This document shows, in pieces, positions 19,487 to 26,807 of a DNA stretch of 64,000 nt. Each line of letters starts with the position of its first letter. Position 1 is the first letter of the stretch. A model generated the notes under the pieces. That model saw only the letters and a list, made by a program, of their open reading frames with translations. It made no database searches and was not told where the DNA came from. The DNA lies in assembly GCA_964448045.1 (NCBI GenBank), contig CAYUVF010000010.1, positions 24,025 to 88,024 of the forward strand. Reading direction: 5' to 3'. The translations under genes were made by a program, and so were the position numbers. This stretch comes from CAYUVF01 sp964448045. GTDB taxonomy: Bacteria > Bacteroidota > Rhodothermia > Rhodothermales > Salinibacteraceae.

Positions 19487-19604
19487 GTCATGCCCGACCC
19501 CACACGAGGGCGTAAGCCCGAGGGCCGAAGGTCATGCCTACGGTGCTGACGGAGCAAAGCGGAGCTAATCGGGCATCCAGGCTACCCCGCGGTTGTTCTG
19601 GATT
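19487..19604. repeat. GTCATGCCCGA...TCGGGCATCCAG repeat, uninterrupted copy
   Basis: Begins GTCATGCCCGA (19487-19497) and pairs with TCGGGCATCCAG (19569-19580); a second small stem CCAG...CTGG closes the 3' side. It shares long stretches with the 17069 repeat (GAAGTCATGCCCGAC, CCACACGAGGGCG, AAGCCCGA, CTGACGGAG, CGGAGCTAA) but has no insertion between GGAGCTAA and TCGGGC. Confidence 0.75.
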
Positions 19605-19621
19605 GTGCGCCTGCGGCGCAG

Positions 19622-19744
19622 GTCGTGCGAAAGCTCTTACATTCAATCTACGGGATGATGAAGCACGACCAGGATTTTGACGGAGAGAAATTCTACCGCC
19701 TCCCCCCAAACCCCTTGACTTCCAAGAGAGTGTTTAACGGGTGA
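19622..19744 (+). pseudogene. C-terminal remnant of an IS110-family transposase
   Basis: An open stretch of about 40 codons ends at a TGA at 19742. It reads VRKLLHSIYGMMKHDQDFDG then EKFYRLPPNPL. Arg-Lys-Leu-Leu, a hydrophobic helix and Asp-Phe-Asp-x-Glu-Lys-Phe-Tyr is the usual C-terminal end of IS110/IS116 DEDD transposases. Nothing upstream in this or another frame continues the protein; instead the GTCAT repeat ends 18 bp before. It is therefore a relic. IS110 elements are known to prefer REP-type palindromes as targets, which fits the position. Confidence 0.5.
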
Positions 19745-19835
19745 GTTTGGTGGCGATGGATGCCGCTAACATATGGAAACAGCACGTGAGGCGCTACTGG
19801 TAGGAGGACACCACAGCAACAGTTGCTGCGCGGAA

Positions 19836-19855
19836 CCCGCGACGGCCGTTGCGGG
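19836..19855 (-). terminator. Possible terminator after the HisN-like gene
   Basis: CCCGC-A-ACGG/CCGT-C-GCGGG on the minus strand forms a stem with one internal mismatch, 10 bp after the stop codon of the phosphatase gene. The tail is only TTCC, so termination would be weak. Confidence 0.4.
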
Positions 19856-19864
19856 CTTCTGCAG

Positions 19865-20668
19865 TCAGCCATCGGGCTGCATCACGGCGCAGACTGCCTC
19901 GGCGAGGGCGCGGGTGCTGGCGGTGACGAGACTGCCGCCGAACACGATGTCGTCGTCGGAGCCATCGAGCGTCATCGCGACGCCGCCCGCTTCGCGGACG
20001 CACGGCACGAGGGCGGCCACGTCCCAGGGCGACATCAGCGTATCGACCGCCGCGTGAATCCGGCCGCGGGCGACGAGGGCGTGCTGCATGCAGTCGGTGA
20101 CGAAGCGGAACTTGCCGGCCCGGCGAATCAGGGCGGAAAGGCGGTACGGCGGATCGTCGGGGAGGGTGATGTCGGAGTGGTGCGGGCCGGTGGTGGAGAC
20201 GGTGGCGGCGTCGAGCGCCTCCACGGGATCGACGGTGACGCGCTTCGGCTCGGCATTCCCGGTGCGAAACCAGCAGCCTTCGCCCCGCGCGGCGTACACC
20301 GTCTCGCCGATTGCGGGAAAGTGGATCACGCCGACGACCGGTGCGCCGTCCTCCATCACCCCCACGAGGGTCCCGAAGAGGGGCACGCCGATGGTGAATC
20401 CGGCCGTACCGTCAATCGGGTCGAGCACCCAGCGGAAACGGGCGTCACCCCCGGTATCGCCGAACTCCTCGCCGAGGATGTCGTGCTCGGGATATTGCTG
20501 CTCGATCAGGGTGCGCATGTGGCGTTCGCCGGCACGGTCGGCCTCGGTGACTTCGGTGCCATCGGGTTTGCGGTCGACGGCCACCGTCCGGTAGCGGGGC
20601 ATGATCTCGGATGCGGCGCTGCGGGCCAGGTGGAGGGCGAAGTCGAGGAGTGTGGAGCGGTCGGGCAT
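19865..20668 (-). CDS. Inositol-monophosphatase-family phosphatase, HisN-like histidinol phosphatase
   Basis: About 267 residues. All metal-site motifs of the IMPase superfamily are present: DILGEEFGD, WVLDPIDGTAGFTIGVPLFG, and near the C-terminus MSPWDVAALVPCVREAGG. The short GTAGF loop followed by GVPLFGTLVGVMEDG is typical of the HisN branch, which makes L-histidinol from histidinol phosphate, although inositol phosphatase or 3'-phosphoadenosine phosphatase activity cannot be excluded. No other histidine genes are nearby. The region just upstream holds the cyclase relic on the same strand, 27 bp away. Confidence 0.85.
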   Translation of the reverse strand: MPDRSTLLDFALHLARSAASEIMPRYRTVAVDRKPDGTEVTEADRAGERHMRTLIEQQYPEHDILGEEFGDTGGDARFRWVLDPIDGTAGFTIGVPLFGTLVGVMEDGAPVVGVIHFPAIGETVYAARGEGCWFRTGNAEPKRVTVDPVEALDAATVSTTGPHHSDITLPDDPPYRLSALIRRAGKFRFVTDCMQHALVARGRIHAAVDTLMSPWDVAALVPCVREAGGVAMTLDGSDDDIVFGGSLVTASTRALAEAVCAVMQPDG

Positions 20669-20695
20669 CGGAAGAGATTGATGAAATAGCGGGAT

Positions 20696-20947
20696 TCAAG
20701 TGTCGTTGCCATCAGGCAGGAGCGCGACGATGCGCGCGGGGCCGCCGCTGCCGCCTTCGATCTTCATCGGCAGCGCGATCACGTGAAAGCCTTGCGCCGG
20801 CAATCGGTCCAGGTTGGCAAGGTTTTCGAAGCCGGCAATTCCGTCCGCGAACAGGATCTGGTGGGCGCGGAAATCGGCGGATTGGCATCCGGTGAGCGTG
20901 AGGGCGGCGAGGGCGATCAGGGCACTGGTTGGGCGGAGCATGCGCAT
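20696..20947 (-). pseudogene. Lipoprotein-type cyclase (kynurenine formamidase-like) with internal deletion
   Basis: A frame of 83 residues begins with a perfect lipoprotein signal (LIALAALTLTGC, Cys at 21) and then jumps at once to a sequence that matches only the C-terminus of metal-dependent cyclase/kynurenine-formamidase-like proteins: DFRAHQILFADGIAGFENLA, NLDRLPAQGF, ALPMKIEGGSGGPARIVAL. Full-length lipoprotein cyclases have about 250 residues, with the HxGTHxD metal site in the missing part. The simplest reading is an in-frame internal deletion of about 170-200 codons, leaving an inactive relic. It is on the same strand as the HisN-like gene. Confidence 0.65.
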
Positions 20948-21128
20948 GGCGGCGGCGGTGTTGATGAGCGGATCGTTCGGGCCTGCATTCGGCGCGGTGT
21001 TGATGTAAGGTCACAGACGATCGGCTTGGAAGCAAGTGGATTCGGGGCCGCGCCGCCGAATCGAATAGCGGCCCATCGGCGTTGGTGGACGCACCGCTGT
21101 CTTCGTTCATCTGATCTGCCGAGGTGCC

Positions 21129-21452
21129 ATGCCCGAGTCTCCGTTCGACGTGACGATTCAAGTTGGCCGGATTATTCGCGCCGCGCCGTTTCCGGAAACG
21201 CGCAAGCCCAAGATGTGCAAGCTGTGGATCGACCTGGGGGAGCGGACGGTGCGCTCGGCCGCGCAGCTGCTCTACCACCACGAGGCCGAGGCGTTGGTGG
21301 GCCAGCAGGTGCTCTGCGCGACGGACCTCGGCACGGTGAACATTGCCGGTTTCACCTCGGAGGTGCTCACGCTCGGCGTGCCGGGCGACGACGGCCATCC
21401 GGTGCTCGTGACGCCGGCGAACGAGGTGCCGCTCGGCGGGGCGTTGTACTGA
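21129..21452 (+). CDS. csaA: CsaA-like tRNA-binding-domain protein
   Basis: About 107 residues: one OB-fold tRNA-binding domain of the kind found in CsaA, MetRS C-termini and Arc1p. The order IQVGRIIRAAPFPETRKPKM, KLWIDLGERTVRSAAQLLYH, IAGFTSEVLTLGVP matches CsaA closely, including RKPxxCKLWIDxG, although CsaA usually has KSSAQI where this has RSAAQL. CsaA is described as an export-related chaperone that binds tRNA in vitro. It converges with the RNase III gene 15 bp away. Confidence 0.85.
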   Translation: MPESPFDVTIQVGRIIRAAPFPETRKPKMCKLWIDLGERTVRSAAQLLYHHEAEALVGQQVLCATDLGTVNIAGFTSEVLTLGVPGDDGHPVLVTPANEVPLGGALY

Positions 21453-21467
21453 GGGGGAAATCGCGCT

Positions 21468-22178
21468 TCAGTTGGTCTGGGACTGCAGCTTCTCCAGCGC
21501 CTCGCGGGCAGCTTGCTGCTCGGCTTTTTGCTTGCTGCTGGCGGTGCCGGTGCCGTGGGGCGTGCCGTCGAGCAACACCTCCACGGTGAACGTTCGGTCG
21601 TGGCTCGGTCCGTCGGCGCGGACCGTGCGGTACGCCGGCTGGTCGCGCCCGTGGGCCTGCAGGTATTCCTGGAGCAGACTCTTGTAGTTGCGCTGATCGG
21701 CGGCGAGCGCGTTGAGGTCGATGGGGTCGAGGGCGCTGCGGTGGACAAACTGGCGGGCCGCGTCCACGCCCTGATCCAGGTAGAGCGCTCCGAGGAGTGC
21801 CTCGTACGCATCGGAGAGGATGTTGGGATTCGAGCGGCCCTGGCTCTTTTCCGCGTTTTCGCTCATCAAGAGATGGGGGCCGAGGCCGAGGCGTTCGGCG
21901 TAGCGCGCCAGCGCCGATCCGCTCACGATTTTGGCGCGAAGGCGCGTCAGGTAGCCCTCCGTTTTGTTGGGAAACTGCCGGAACAGCGCCTCGCCCACGA
22001 TAAAGCCGAGCAGCGCATCTCCCAGAAACTCCAGCCGCTCATTCGTCATGCGATGGCTGTTGGCGCGGTCCCGGAAGTGGGAGCGGTGCGTCAGGGCCCG
22101 CTCGTATAGCGCGAGCGAGCCCACGGGCTGGCCCACGAGCGTTTCAACGGCCGATCGGGAGAGGGAGGGCGAAGACAC
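21468..22178 (-). CDS. rnc: Ribonuclease III
   Basis: Double-strand-specific endoribonuclease for rRNA and mRNA processing. The signature NERLEFLGDALLGFIVGEALF is intact, with the catalytic Glu/Asp residues, preceded by RALTHRSHF and followed by SDAYEALLGALYLDQG. The C-terminal domain is a normal dsRNA-binding domain (YKSLLQEYLQAHGRD ... SKQKAEQQAAREALEKL). The frame is open to an ATG at 22328, which would add 50 unlikely residues. I place the start at GTG 22178, giving the usual spacing before ALTHRS; GTG 22232 is an alternative. The gene is divergent from the aldehyde dehydrogenase. Confidence 0.93.
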   Translation of the reverse strand: MSSPSLSRSAVETLVGQPVGSLALYERALTHRSHFRDRANSHRMTNERLEFLGDALLGFIVGEALFRQFPNKTEGYLTRLRAKIVSGSALARYAERLGLGPHLLMSENAEKSQGRSNPNILSDAYEALLGALYLDQGVDAARQFVHRSALDPIDLNALAADQRNYKSLLQEYLQAHGRDQPAYRTVRADGPSHDRTFTVEVLLDGTPHGTGTASSKQKAEQQAAREALEKLQSQTN

Positions 22179-22355
22179 AGGTTGGGGCAGATCGGAAAAA
22201 GAAGAGTACGGGAGTTGAGGCTCAACACTCACACTACGTACGGCGGAGCAAGGTTTCTCAACCCCGGCGCGCCGAACCGTCGTCCATATCATTCGTGCAT
22301 GTATTGATCCGCATGGGGATCGTCGCACATCCTCTCATCAGACCGCCTGTTTGCT

Positions 22356-23720
22356 ATGAGCATCGTCACCATCAACCCGGCCACGGGCGAGGAACTGCAT
22401 CGCTATCCGACGCTCACGGAGGAGGAGATCGACGCCGGTCTGGCCCGCGCCGCTTCGGCGTTTGAGCGGCACCGCTCCACTGCGTTCGTCGACCGGGCTC
22501 GCCGGATGCGCCGTGCGGCCGACCTGCTGGAGGAGCGTGCCGATCCGCTGAGCCAGCGCATGACGCGCGAGATGGGCAAGCCCGTAGGGCAGGCTCGCGC
22601 CGAGGTGCGCAAGTGCGCCTGGGTGGGCCGCTACTACGCCGAGCACGCCGCCCGCTTCCTTGCCGATGATCCCGTCGAAACCGATGCGGCCAAAAGCTAC
22701 GTGGCCTACGAGCCGCTGGGCCCGGTGCTGGCCGTGATGCCGTGGAATTTCCCGGTGTGGCAGGTCTTCCGCTTCGCCGCACCCGCGCTGATGGCGGGCA
22801 ACGTGGCGCTCTTGAAGCACGCGCCCAACGTGACGGGCACCGCGCTCGACATCGAACAGCTGCTGCGTGATGCCGGCTTCGATGGCGACGAGTTTCAGAC
22901 GCTGGTCGTCACCGTCGATCAGGTGGAAGGGATCATCAATGATGCGCGGGTGCGAGCGGCAACGCTCACCGGCAGCGTGGGGGCCGGCCAGGCCGTGGGC
23001 GCGCAGGCCGCGGCACAGGTGAAGCCCTCGGTGCTGGAACTGGGCGGCTCCGATCCGTTCATCGTGCTCGCCGATGCCGATCTCGACCGGGCGCTCGACA
23101 AGGGCATCGCGGCGCGCATGCAGAATAACGCGCAGAGCTGCATCGCGGCGAAGCGGTTTATCCTGGAGCGGCCCATCGCCGAAGCGTTTATCGCGCGGTT
23201 TACCGAGCACGTCGAGCAGATGACCATGGGCAACCCGATGAACGAAGGCATCGACCTCGGCCCGCTGGCGCGCGAAGACCTCCGCGACACCGTGCACGAC
23301 CAGGTGCAGCGCTCCATCGAGCAGGGGGCGACGTGCGTCACTGGCGGCGTCGTGCCGGAGCGTCCCGGCTTCTACTACACGCCCACGGTGCTGACGGACG
23401 TGGCGCCGGGCCAGGTGGCGTTTGAGGAGGAGATTTTTGGCCCCGTGGCCTCGATGATCGTCGCCGATGATGTCGAGCACGCGGTGGAGCTGGCCAACGA
23501 TACGCGCTTTGGACTGGGCGCATCGGTCTTTACGCGCGATGTGGAGCGGGGCGAGGCGTTGGCGCGGCGGCTCGATGTAGGCTGCGCCTTCGTCAACGAG
23601 ATGGTCAAGAGCGATCCGCGGCTGCCCTTTGGCGGAGTGAAAGAGAGCGGCTACGGGCGCGAGCTCTCCCACCACGGCATCCGCGCGTTCGTCAACGTCA
23701 AGACCATGTGGGTGGCGTAG
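22356..23720 (+). CDS. NAD(P)-dependent aldehyde dehydrogenase, succinate-semialdehyde dehydrogenase-like
   Basis: About 454 residues. Short-form aldehyde dehydrogenase. Catalytic Glu is E228 (VLELGGSDPF) and the nucleophile C262 (NNAQSCIAAKRF); the cofactor loop MPWNFPVWQVFR and TGSVGAGQAVGAQA are normal. The SDPF and SCIAAKRF forms, the FINPATGEEL start and the length of 454 match the GabD/Sad type that oxidises succinate semialdehyde to succinate. The class-III aminotransferase at 58193 could supply such a substrate, but they are not linked. The 3' end overlaps the converging sensor kinase gene by 23 bp. Confidence 0.88.
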   Translation: MSIVTINPATGEELHRYPTLTEEEIDAGLARAASAFERHRSTAFVDRARRMRRAADLLEERADPLSQRMTREMGKPVGQARAEVRKCAWVGRYYAEHAARFLADDPVETDAAKSYVAYEPLGPVLAVMPWNFPVWQVFRFAAPALMAGNVALLKHAPNVTGTALDIEQLLRDAGFDGDEFQTLVVTVDQVEGIINDARVRAATLTGSVGAGQAVGAQAAAQVKPSVLELGGSDPFIVLADADLDRALDKGIAARMQNNAQSCIAAKRFILERPIAEAFIARFTEHVEQMTMGNPMNEGIDLGPLAREDLRDTVHDQVQRSIEQGATCVTGGVVPERPGFYYTPTVLTDVAPGQVAFEEEIFGPVASMIVADDVEHAVELANDTRFGLGASVFTRDVERGEALARRLDVGCAFVNEMVKSDPRLPFGGVKESGYGRELSHHGIRAFVNVKTMWVA

Positions 23721-25704
23721 CGGCGGCTTCCGGCGCGCTCGCCTGGGAAGCATCGGCCTCGGATGGATCCGCCTCGGGCGGGTCGGTTGCGGCGGGGGCG
23801 GGGGGGGACGTCTCGGGCAGGGTGACGATGAAGATACTTCCTTCGCCTTTTTCGCTCTCCACCGTGATCGTACCGCCCAGCAGGTCGACCATGTGCTGCG
23901 TGATGGCCAGGCCCAGCCCGGTGCCCTCAAACGTGCGGCCGAGGCCCTGCGACTCCTGCCGGAACGGATCGAACAGGTGCGGCAAAAATTCGCGGTCGAT
24001 CCCGATGCCGGTGTCCTCGACGGCGATCCGAAGGTCCTCCGGCGCATCGTCGATGCGGATGGTGATGGCACCCTCGGCAGTGAACTTGACCGCGTTGCTG
24101 ACGAGGTTCGTCAGGACGCGGTAGACGAGCCGGCGGTCGGTGCGGAGCGTAGTCCTCTCGGCCGCAACCTCCACCGACAGTGTCAGGGGCTGATCGTCGA
24201 TGGAGGCGCGGTGGAGCTGGGCCACTTCGCGGGCGAGGTCCACCACATCGGTTTTGCTGACGGAGAGCGTGAGCGTGCCGGCTTCGATCTGCGCCATATC
24301 GAGCACCGAGTTGAGCGTTTCGGAGAGGCGCTTGCCGCTCGTCTTGATCAGGCGGGCGAACTCATCGTGCATTTCGGGCGGCTCGTTGAGGATGAGCTCG
24401 GCGTAGCCGACGATGCTGGTGATGGGCGTCCGCAGTTCATGGCTCATGTTGTTGAGCAGGCTCGATTTGAGCTGGGCCACCGCTTCGGCTTCTTCTTTGG
24501 CGGCCAGGATCTCGGCCTCGTGCTGCTTGCGCCGGGTGATGTCGCGCACGGCGACGACGTGGGCGTTGCTGCCGTGATAGGGCAGGGGGCGGATGCGAAA
24601 TTCGGCAGGGAAGGTGGTGCCGTCGGCGCGAACGAGGGTAGCTTCGTGCGTCGTCTCGGTAGAGGCGCTCTCTCCCGTGCACAGTGCCTCGTGCGCCGGG
24701 GCGTCGAGCAGTTCGGTCAGGCTGCGGCCGATGAGCGCATCACGGTCGTACCCGGTGAGCTCAAGGAAAACATCGTTCGTGTCGAGAATCTGGTTTTCGT
24801 CGTGGAAGAGAATGCCTTCGAAGGTCGACTCGGCCAGCCGGCGGAAGCGCGCCTTACTCTCGGCCAACTCGCGGGTGCGTTCGCGTACCTGACGGCGAAA
24901 TAGCACAGCGAGGACGATCGCAAGGAGCAGGACGAACATCCCAATCAGGATCGCCCGGCGGTACAGGCGCTGCGTCAGGCCCTGGGCCTCGAGGTCCGAG
25001 GCCGTGCGCGGGACGATTTCATAGAAGTCGTCGTATGGCGGCTCGGTATCGTACTGCGTGAGCGGCCCCGTGACGACGATGCGATCTCCCACCTCGAGTG
25101 AGCTAAGATCGAACTGTGGCAGGGGATAGTTCGAGATGAACACGTCGAGCACGGCCTCGCTGTTGCCCGGCTCGTTGATGACGAGCAGCCGCCCGCCCTG
25201 ATTGGTCATCATGTTGATGATCTGGCCCTCCACGCGGGCCAGCAGACCCTCGTGGCGTTCGCCGTTGGCCGCGCTGAGGCCGAGGGGCGTTGGCTCGATG
25301 GGCGGCGCCGTCGTCTCGATCACGCGGTAGTCCAGCACGTTGAGCTGCGTCATGCCCTGGAATTGGTCGACGACGCCCCGGGCGACGATGCTATCGCCCC
25401 GGGCCACAGGCGCATCCAGCCACGGCGCGTAGAGCTTAATCCCCGTCGAGTCGCCGCGGTTCTGGATGAAGATCTGGAGCTGATGGTCGTTCAGGACGCC
25501 GCTGGCCACGGTGGCGCGGCCGGCGACGCGCAGCGTGTCGCCCATCCGGTCGGAGGCGAGGTCACCCTCCCGATCCGCCTGAATGCTGTCAATGGGTACG
25601 AGCGGCAGAGCTGGCTGGGCCTGGAGGGAAACCCCCGGGAGCAAGAGCAAAAGGAAGGTCACGGTGCGGAGCCATCCGCGCCGGAACAAGCGGGGAACGA
25701 ACAT
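23698..25704 (-). CDS. Sensor histidine kinase with periplasmic OB-like domains and PAS domain
   Basis: About 668 residues. A signal peptide (LLLLLPGVSLQAQ) is followed by a periplasmic region of about 210 residues with two OB-fold-like segments (DTLRVAGRATVASGVL with IFIQNRGDSTGIKLY, then LLARVEGQIINMM with LEVGDRIVVTGPL). One membrane helix (251-270), a PAS domain (about 283-395) and the kinase core follow. The phospho-acceptor is H422 (NNMSHELRTPITS); ATPase motifs are NLVSNAVKF, DTGIGI and GTGLGLAI. The tail is Ala/Pro-rich. No response regulator is adjacent. The frame extends 23 codons further, but MFVPRLFRRG gives the clean signal peptide. Confidence 0.85.
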   Translation of the reverse strand: MFVPRLFRRGWLRTVTFLLLLLPGVSLQAQPALPLVPIDSIQADREGDLASDRMGDTLRVAGRATVASGVLNDHQLQIFIQNRGDSTGIKLYAPWLDAPVARGDSIVARGVVDQFQGMTQLNVLDYRVIETTAPPIEPTPLGLSAANGERHEGLLARVEGQIINMMTNQGGRLLVINEPGNSEAVLDVFISNYPLPQFDLSSLEVGDRIVVTGPLTQYDTEPPYDDFYEIVPRTASDLEAQGLTQRLYRRAILIGMFVLLLAIVLAVLFRRQVRERTRELAESKARFRRLAESTFEGILFHDENQILDTNDVFLELTGYDRDALIGRSLTELLDAPAHEALCTGESASTETTHEATLVRADGTTFPAEFRIRPLPYHGSNAHVVAVRDITRRKQHEAEILAAKEEAEAVAQLKSSLLNNMSHELRTPITSIVGYAELILNEPPEMHDEFARLIKTSGKRLSETLNSVLDMAQIEAGTLTLSVSKTDVVDLAREVAQLHRASIDDQPLTLSVEVAAERTTLRTDRRLVYRVLTNLVSNAVKFTAEGAITIRIDDAPEDLRIAVEDTGIGIDREFLPHLFDPFRQESQGLGRTFEGTGLGLAITQHMVDLLGGTITVESEKGEGSIFIVTLPETSPPAPAATDPPEADPSEADASQASAPEAAATPPTWS

Positions 25705-25917
25705 GCAACACAGTTGACGGTGGGGGCGACACCGCGCGCAGGCGCGGGGTGAGGCAACTCCACTCCTCAGCATGCGTTAATACACGCCGAAGCGGGACCC
25801 CACAGAACGCAAGAATTATACCGGCAGGCCGGTACGCGAAGTTGGGTGTGCATCCGTGCACCAGGGTAGGGGTCGGCCGGGTCACCGTCAAGCTTTCCAC
25901 GTGCAAACCGGATCGCT

Positions 25918-26262
25918 ATGGAAGGACCGTTTATCGTGGCCATCGTGGCTATCATCTTTGGCATCCTCTATGCAGGATACGAGCAGTGGTTGAAGCATCA
26001 GGCGCGGCGTGAGGAAGCTGGTGTGCCCGTGCAGGAGTTGGAGGCGACGCTCGAAGAGCTGCAACAGCAGGTCGCCGCGCAGGAAGAGCGCGAGGCCGAG
26101 ATGAAGCGCCGCATTCAAAACCTGGAGGCGATCGTGACGAGTGAGGCGTGGGACGAACTGGGCACCGGCGCGCCCGAGCTGTCGCTGCCCGAAGATGAAC
26201 GCGCCGCCGCGGACACCGATGCCGATCGGGCGGAAAAAATGGCCCGTCGCCTCCGCCCGTAG
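25918..26262 (+). CDS. PspB-like membrane coiled-coil protein
   Basis: About 114 residues. An N-terminal membrane helix (FIVAIVAIIFGILYAGYEQW) is followed by a coiled coil (about 40-75) that ends RRIQNLEAIVTSEAWDELG. Helix plus coiled coil ending RIQxLExIL is the layout of phage shock protein B, which helps sense membrane stress with PspC, but this protein is longer, with an acidic tail. No pspA or pspC is next to it. Divergent from the sensor kinase; a TACCGGC/GCCGGTA palindrome (25819-25834) lies between them. Confidence 0.55.
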   Translation: MEGPFIVAIVAIIFGILYAGYEQWLKHQARREEAGVPVQELEATLEELQQQVAAQEEREAEMKRRIQNLEAIVTSEAWDELGTGAPELSLPEDERAAADTDADRAEKMARRLRP

Positions 26263-26329
26263 CGCGGAGGGGCCGGGCCGCTTGGATTTGTGCCCCGCAA
26301 CGTATATACTCCACGATCACCATCACAAA

Positions 26330-26660
26330 CATACACGCCGCTGGTTCTTCGCCCGGCCTCGCCGGGGAAGATGAAAAGGGAACACCAGTGATTTGAAGGG
26401 CGATTGTCGAAGTTCGAATGACGAATGGGGCACTTTTCCATTCCACATTCACTACTCGCAATCCACCCTTCGAAGAGTCTGGGGCTGTACCCGCAACTGT
26501 AAGCTGAACCGTGAGCCACGGCCGTGAAGCAGTGATCACTGTGTCGCTTCGGCGCCATGGGAAGATCGCTGTGGAGCCGCCCGAGCTTCCCGAGGCACCT
26601 CGGGGCTTGTTCGTCAGGCACATCAGTGAGCCAGGAGACCTGCCCGCGCGCGTCTCGCCA
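26330..26660 (+). promoter_or_regulatory. Cobalamin (adenosylcobalamin/B12) riboswitch
   Basis: The conserved blocks of the Cobalamin riboswitch family are in order: CTGGTTC (26341), GAAAAGGGAACACCAGTG (26373-26390), GTCTGGGGCTGTACCCGCAA then CTGTAAGC (26477-26504), and the B12 box GAGCCAGGAGACCTGCC (26628-26644). Outer boundaries are approximate because the P1 stem is not certain. It lies upstream of the BtuB gene and ends in a terminator that touches the BtuB start codon, so B12 should switch transcription off. An AT-rich TATATAC box near 26301 may be its promoter. The P5 hairpin carries an 84-nt insertion. Confidence 0.95.
26392..26475 (+). repeat. 84-nt hairpin with heptad pattern inserted in the riboswitch P5/L5 hairpin
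   Basis: Riboswitches of this class normally have only a few bases between the GTG and TCC/TCTGG sides of this hairpin. Here the arms TTTGAAGGG (26392-26400) and CCCTTCGAA (26466-26474) pair, then GATTG with CAATC, then GAATG/GAATGG with CCATTC/CATTC, giving one long imperfect hairpin. Read in sevens it is GTCGAAG, TTCGAAT, GACGAAT on one side and TTCCACA, TTCACTA, CTCGCAA on the other. Confidence 0.65.
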
Positions 26661-26773
26661 CACACCTCCGGGATCTGAGGTTCGCGGTGGACGCTCGACA
26701 CGGGACGCCCGTACCCCGGCGCCCTACATGTCGCTGGTCGTGGCCGGAGCCCCCGTGCCGCGCCGTAGCAGCC

Positions 26774-26807
26774 GCCCGAACCTCGATTGAGGGATCGGGC
26801 ATTTTTT
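26774..26807 (+). terminator. Riboswitch expression-platform terminator abutting the btuB start
   Basis: GCCCGA-A-CCTC-GATT-GAGG-GA-TCGGGC (26774-26800) is a near-perfect hairpin followed by ATTTTTT. The T-run ends directly at the ATG of the receptor gene (26808), so there is no room for a separate ribosome site. Confidence 0.85.

Noticed and set aside
26787..26807. TTG start for BtuB
   Set aside because: It would lie in the terminator stem and spoil the signal peptide; ATG 26808 is better.
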